64,000 nucleotides of DNA from contig JANAVB010031417.1 of the NCBI GenBank assembly GCA_029216955.1, forward strand, positions 16,316,033 to 16,380,032, in the 5' to 3' direction. Positions within the stretch are counted from its first letter, which is position 1. Every line of letters starts with the position of its first letter. This DNA is from Iris pallida. Lineage: Eukaryota; Streptophyta; Magnoliopsida; Asparagales; Iridaceae. Made by a program: the position numbers and the translations under genes. The notes under the pieces were generated by a model, which was not told the DNA's origin, did not search any database, and was given only the letters and a program-made list of their open reading frames with translations. Positions 58,830-64,000 of the stretch are shown piece by piece.

Positions 58830-61800
58830 TGATTCTCAATTCTATGGAAGACTCTCTGGCAGAGTCATATTCCAAGAAGGTGAAGGCCAAAGAGATCTGG
58901 GATTCTTTGGGTAAGCTATATGAAGATGATGAGAACAGGTCCAAAATCTTCATCGTCGAGAAGTACCACAAGTGGCTCTTCGAAGACGAGATGGCGATGC
59001 TACCTCAAGTGAAGGAATTCCTGAAGTTGCGCCAGAAGTTAGATGACGAGAAGATGCCCCTCGTCGACAAGTTTGTCGTTGGAGGGATAGTCTTGAAACT
59101 TCCTGCTGGTTGGAGCAATTTCTATGCTAGAGTGCATCGGAAGAAGCTGGACATTAGCTTGGAAGATCTTCTTCAAGAGATCTACGTTGATGATGAAATG
59201 CGATCTCAATAGAAGATGGACTCTCTGTCCAACCAACTGGCTAAGGCCAACTTGGTGCAGATAAGAGAGTTCAAGGGAAAGCAGGTGGATTCTCATCACA
59301 AGAAGAAGGACTCCACTAATCTGAAAGTGAAGGGTCCTTCGTTCAAGCAACAGAAGTCCAAGTCCTATGTGACTTACTTCAACTGTGGCAAGAAGGTCCA
59401 CTATAAGAGTGAATGTAAATCTAGGCCCAAACAAGCTAAGCAAGGTGAGCCTAGCAAGGTTTCTATGGTTTTTAACATTGCTACTATGATTGCTCAGGTC
59501 ACAGCTGTGGGGGCTGACTCTGACTGGTGGATAGACACTGGTGTGACCTGCCATGTCTGCTCTGACAAGGAATGGTTCGTCACATACCAGCCAACTTCTG
59601 AGAAAGTTATCATGGCGAACCAAGCCCAAAGCTGAAGTTTTGGGGGTCAGAACTGTGGAGCTGAAACTCACATCCGGGAACACTCTGACGCTTCAAGGTG
59701 TGAAGCATGTTCCGATGATTACAAAGAACCTGATCTCTGGAAGCCTGCTTAGCAACGCAGGCTTGAGGATGGACATCAATGCTGGCCAGATGGTGATGTC
59801 CAAGAAGGGAACATACTTCGAAAAAGCTTTTCAAACTGAAGTGATGTTCAAAATTTAGCTTGTAAACCAGTCAAATGTAATCAATACAATCGCTAATTCT
59901 GATTATTCTCTTGAGTTGTGGCATAATAGGCTAGGACATGTTCACTGTAAAAGAATTAACAAAATGTCCAGTCTAGGACTTATCTCTAAATGTGGGGGTA
60001 AGGTAGAGAAGTGTGAAGTATGTGCTCAAACAAAGATCACAAGGAAACCCTTTCATCGGGTCAATCGAAGCACAGATCTTCTGGAGTTGGTGCACTCTGA
60101 TATTTGTGACTTCAAGCAATTCTCTTCAAAAGCCAGGATGAAGTATTTTATAACCTTCATCGATGACTTCTCAAAGTACGCGTTCGTCTACTTGCTCAAG
60201 TCTAAAGACGAAGTGTTCGAGAAGTTCAAAGAGTTCAGGGCCGAGACTGAACGACAAACTGGACAACATCTTAAGAGGCTAAGGAGTGATCGAGGCGGAG
60301 AGTATCGGTCTCATGAATTCACATCATTCTGCAAAGAACATGGAATCATAAACGAGACTATTGTTCCATATTCTCCTCAATCTAACGGAGTAGCGGAGAG
60401 AAAGAACAAAACGTTGACAGAAATGATGAACTCAATGCTGCTAACTGCGGGTCTTCCTAAATGCTACTGGGGAGAAGCTGCATTGACGGCCACTTTTATT
60501 CTAAATAGAGTGCCGTATGCAAATTTGGACGTAACTCCTCATGAACTCTGGTTCAAAGTCAGACCTAACTTGAATGTCATTCGAGTGTAGGAGTGTTTGG
60601 CTTATGTGAAGCTTTCAGATCTGAAGATTCAGAAGCTGGGGACAAGGACTACGAAGACGATCTTCTTGGGGTATGCAGAGAAGAGTGATGCTCGGAGATT
60701 TCTTGATATTGAGTCAAATCATATCATCGAATCTCGCGATGCTGAATATTTTGAAGACAAGTTTGCAAGGCACAAGAACATTGTTCTAACGAACATTCCG
60801 AAGAATGATGAAGGTGCAAAGGAGACTGAGATCTTCAATGAGCCAGTTGTCCAAGATGAAGTTGTTGCTGAGGAGACAACGATTGAACCAGAACTCGCTG
60901 AGCCGTCGTCGAAGCGAACGAGGAGGCCGAAGAACTTTGGAGATGACTTCATCACCTATCATATGGAAGCAGATCCGTTTACCTATGATGAGGCGATGAA
61001 GACCAGAGATGCTATTTTCTGGAAGGAGGCGATAGACAATGAAATTGAATCAATCACCTCTAATAACACTTGGGTGTTGGTTGATCTACCTGAAGGAACA
61101 AAACCTATCGGATGCAAGTGGATCTTCAAGAACAAGATAAAAGATGATGGAACCATTGACAAGTTCAAGGCCAGGCTAGTGGCAAAGGGGTTTTCTCAAA
61201 ATCAGAGAATCGACTACTTTGACACATATGCTCCAGTAGCCCGAATGACCACCATCAGAATATTGATTGCTCTCGCAGCGATACATAAGATGGTGATACA
61301 TCAGATGGATGTAAAAACGACATTCCTGAATGGCGAGATGACCGAAGAGATCTACATACAACAACCAGAAGGGTTTGTCGTCAAAGATCTTGAAGACAAA
61401 GTCTGCAAGTTGGTAAAATCTCTGTACGGTTTAAAGTAAGCTCCCAAAATATGGCATGAAAAGTTTGACAAAGTCATAAGGTCAAATGGCTACAGGGTCA
61501 GTGAAATAGACAAGTACGTCTATATAAAGTTTACTGACAGAAGAGGAGTCATCGTTTGTCTATACGTGGACGACATGCTAATCCTAGGTACGGATATAAG
61601 CTGTGTCACGGAGACAAAGAAGTTTCTCTTGACGAAGTTCAGTATGAAGGACTTAGGGATGCTGATGTTATCTTGGGACTCAAGATCATCCGGACAGACA
61701 CTGGATTAGTGCTGTCACAATCTCATTATATTGAGAAGATGCTCACTCGATACAGATATCATGATCTTCCTTTAATTGATACGTCATATCGGGGTAATCA

Positions 61801-62509
61801 GAAGCTGGAGCCAAACTCGAAGGAAAGCATCAGGCAGTTGGAGTATGCTAGCGTCATTGGAAGTTTGATGTACGCTACTACTGCCACTAGGCCTGACATA
61901 GCTTTCGCTGTGGGAATGCTGAGTCGATTCACTAGCAATCCAGGCGTTGAGCACTGGAAAGCTGTGAAGCGGGTTATGAGATATCTCAAGAAGACTCAGA
62001 CATATGCACTGCACTTCAGCGAAGAGCCGTCGGTAGTAGAAGGCTTCAGTGATGCTAGCTGGTGCTCAGAGTTAGAGAGCGAGAGGTCCACAGGTGGATT
62101 CATTTTCATAATGGGTGGAGCTGCTATATCGTGGAAGTCGAAGAAGCAGACTATGCTTTCGTAATTATCTATGGAATCTGAGTTCTTTGCACTTGATACC
62201 ACAGCAGATGAAGCAGAGTGGCTTCGGGAGCTCATGTATGATCTTCTAGTGGTTGGGGCGCAGATATCGACAATTCCGATATACTGCGACAACCAGGCGA
62301 CTACAGCGGTAGCATCAAATGATCTCTTCAACGGGAAAAAGAGAACTGTGCGGTTAAAGCACATGGCATTGAACGATCTCATCAAGTGATGTGTCATTAT
62401 AGTGATTGATGTTCGAAGTCAGGAGAACCTGGCGGATCCGTTCACGAAGGGCCTCAAGCGCCAGCTGGTTAAAGACACAACAAGAAAGATGGGCTTGAAA
62501 GCTTTTTGA
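58829..62509 (+). pseudogene. Copia gag-pol, multiple stops and frameshifts
   Basis: Gag ILNSMEDSLAESYSKK to KLPAGWSNFYARVH, knuckle FNCGKKVHYKSEC (first Cys replaced by Tyr in the VTYFNC context), protease WWIDTGVTCHVCSDKEW (DTG in place of DSG), integrase LWHNRLGH, HSDICDFKQF, RSDRGGEYRSHEF, GVAERKNKTL, RT NTWVLVDLPEG, IHQMDVKTTFLNGEM, CLYVDDMLILGT, RNase H FSDASWCSELE, SMESEFFALDT, YCDNQATTA. Stops: 59210-59212, 59856, 60588-60590, 61437-61439, 62162-62164, 62387-62389. Frame changes near 59620 and 61650. It is clearly dead. Confidence 0.93.
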
Positions 62510-62629
62510 TATTGTGTCTTTGTAATCTTACTGTAAAGTTTTATGTTATTAGTTCAAAGAGAAGTATACTACATCTAACTTTTGGTTCAAAGGAGGACCA
62601 TTGACTGGAATAATATCAGGTAACAGTGG
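58829..62629 (+). mobile_element. 5'-truncated copia element of the same family, plus strand
   Basis: Begins inside gag with no 5' LTR. It continues through knuckle, protease, integrase, RT and RNase H to a stop at 62507-62509, then 3' non-coding sequence homologous to 24300-24443, and is cut at 62629 by another LTR. It is the same family as the minus-strand copy but not identical: gag about nine-tenths similar at protein level, protease region much less. Confidence 0.9.
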
Positions 62630-62882
62630 TGTCACTCCCCGATCCTGGAATACGTATTTTAATACGTAAATCGATAAATTATATTTACCTTGAATTTATA
62701 CGATATTTATTATGCAGTATTTCTTCATGCATTTCCCAGAAATATTCGACAAAATATTATTTCCTAATTTATTTTCTGCATTTGGGCCTACAGTTTTGGC
62801 TCATTTGGGAAACCTATTTTTGGTTCACCAATGGTTCATTATGAACCCTTTGGTTCATCATGAACCCATGGGTTCAAGATTC

Positions 62883-62889
62883 TATATAA
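62883..62889 (+). promoter_or_regulatory. Likely TATA box of the terminal LTR
   Basis: TATATAA is followed by a CT-rich leader (CTCATTCTCTCTTCTCTCA), as is usual in plant LTR promoters, about 250 bases from the LTR start. Confidence 0.55.
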
Positions 62890-63445
62890 TAACTCATCTC
62901 ATTCTCTCTTCTCTCATTTTACTTCCTCTCATTTATTTCCTCCACCAACCAAGACAAGTACCAACTTGCTCAAGAGATGGATCCATATTTTGTCATTGAT
63001 TTCTTACAAAACTATTTGCCAAAACATGTTCTTCTCCTCAATCTATACTAGTTTAGAACTTGGAAATTTCCATTTTGAAGCTTTGATTTTTGTAGATCTA
63101 AGTTTTAATCATTTTCGGATTTTGCATGGTTTGATCTACTTTAGTTGGATTTTATGGGTTTTTGATGCTTCCATGTGGAAGAGCATTCAGTTTCACCCAA
63201 GTTGGAACTTTGGATATCTGGATTTGGAGTTCGGATGGCCAAGTTATGATGTTTTGAAGCTTTGAGGTTCAACCATGGTGTTCTTGCTGTTTGGAGAAGA
63301 CAGTGAGCAGTGTGCTCCTGTTTGAGCATGCTTTGAGGTTCAACCATGGTGTTCTTTCTAATAACATGACGCGAGGATAACCTCGTTCCACTAGAAACGT
63401 ATAGACTTGATTGGCCGTGAAAACGACTTGCTTGTATCCTATTAC

Positions 63446-63715
63446 CTTCCGCGAATAACTGAGGGAAGCGGACTGTCATGGTACGTGATCCAACCCATGT
63501 TCTTGTTTGATTGTTGGGTTGGTTATCGTACAATGATAGGCTGTGGACCGAAGTTATGAACGGAAGACTTATTCTGTTTGTGAAGTGCTACTTCTGTGAA
63601 TAACTAAGGAACATGGTCTATCATGGTACATGATCCAACCCATGTTCTTGTTTGATTGTTGGGTTGGTTATTGTGCTGCGATAGGCTATCGACCGAAGTC
63701 ACGATCAGGAGATTT
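63446..63715. repeat. 145-bp direct duplication inside the terminal LTR
   Basis: The unit starting CTTCCGCGAATAACTGAGG (63446) recurs as CTTCTGTGAATAACTAAGG (63591). Both contain GATCCAACCCATGTTCTTGT and TTGATTGTTGGGTTGGTTAT. A shorter repeat, GAGGTTCAACCATGGTGTTC, occurs at 63265 and 63334. Confidence 0.85.
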
Positions 63716-64000
63716 TATTGTTTATACCTTTTAACTTATGTAAAAGTTATAGAGTACGACACGTCCCGACTTCATGCGGCACCTTTTGTCCTTGTTTGGT
63801 TGTAAGGGTGCCATATGGGTTCGAGGATGTTGCGCTACCCTATAGAGAATAGCATAAGTATTACTATTATCAATCATTCTATTATCTGGGTTTTTAATCT
63901 TAACTCTTGTGTCCCTTTGGCGGTACTTGCTATTCGGGGCTGACCCCGCTGGTTTTGTTTGGCCAGATCTCGTAGCAGAGCCGGAGGACACGATCTTCCT

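Larger units (their letters stand above)
62630..64000 (+). mobile_element. LTR-type terminus of another gypsy-like element (runs past window end)
   Basis: Homology with the copia 3' region stops exactly before TGTCACTCCCCGATCCTGGA. This start resembles the gypsy LTR start on the minus strand at 57227 (TGTCACTCTCCGTTCCCAGA), so it is probably the start of a related LTR on the plus strand. No coding sequence appears in the following 1.37 kb. The other end, the target duplication, and whether this is a solo LTR cannot be seen. Confidence 0.7.

Noticed and set aside
63141..63533. 130-codon minus-strand open frame in the last LTR
   Set aside because: Covers part of a direct repeat inside a non-coding LTR and has no recognisable motif.

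Overview
The window is nuclear DNA of a flowering plant. Nearly all recognisable sequence is plant transposable elements: Ty1/copia and Ty3/gypsy LTR retrotransposons, a CACTA (En/Spm) transposon, a plant L1-type LINE, tRNA-derived SINEs and several MITEs. Cellular genes were not found; at most one exon-like fragment near 5.6 kb is a candidate. All coordinates and boundary calls come from reading the sequence by eye.

Layout. 1-3313: the 5' part of a minus-strand Ty3/gypsy element (LTR, tRNA-iMet primer site, decayed gag and protease), inserted in a LINE whose ORF2 C-terminus follows (3314-4493). 4.6-12.3 kb: AT-rich non-coding DNA carrying a long foldback, a Mutator-like MITE with an 11-bp duplication, and three other MITEs. 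12309-18048: a complete Tork-like copia element (812-bp LTRs, ATTGC target duplication, primer site, polypurine tract) whose gag-pol carries five nonsense codons and two one-base deletions. 18-22.5 kb: non-coding DNA with a short TTAGGG run, a SINE, a hAT MITE with an 8-bp duplication, and a long (AT)n tract interrupted by two foldbacks and a SINE piece.

22489-62629 is a single nested stack of about 40 kb. The host is a minus-strand copia element (LTR 22489-23390, then pol, gag). It was split twice: by a 10.2-kb non-coding large retrotransposon derivative (LARD, 25809-36016, CCATC duplication, LTRs very nearly identical) and by a 20.5-kb chromodomain-type Ty3/gypsy element (36704-57227, AGTTA duplication). 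The gypsy element is itself split by a 9.7-kb CACTA transposon (42451-52139, TAC duplication) encoding an intact-looking TNPA-like protein and a TNP2 transposase broken by one base. The host copia is truncated in gag and abuts, head to head, a second copy of the same family on the plus strand (58829-62629), giving an inverted structure with a roughly 50-base asymmetric spacer. From 62630 to the end lies the start of another gypsy-type LTR.

How the parts relate: the LARD has no proteins but shares its internal end sequences (primer-site side and polypurine side) with the neighbouring gypsy element, so it was probably mobilised by enzymes of that lineage. The CACTA may be near-autonomous. The head-to-head copia pair could be a natural source of hairpin RNA. 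The order of events that can be read is: host copia, then the LARD and the gypsy element, with CACTA after the gypsy.
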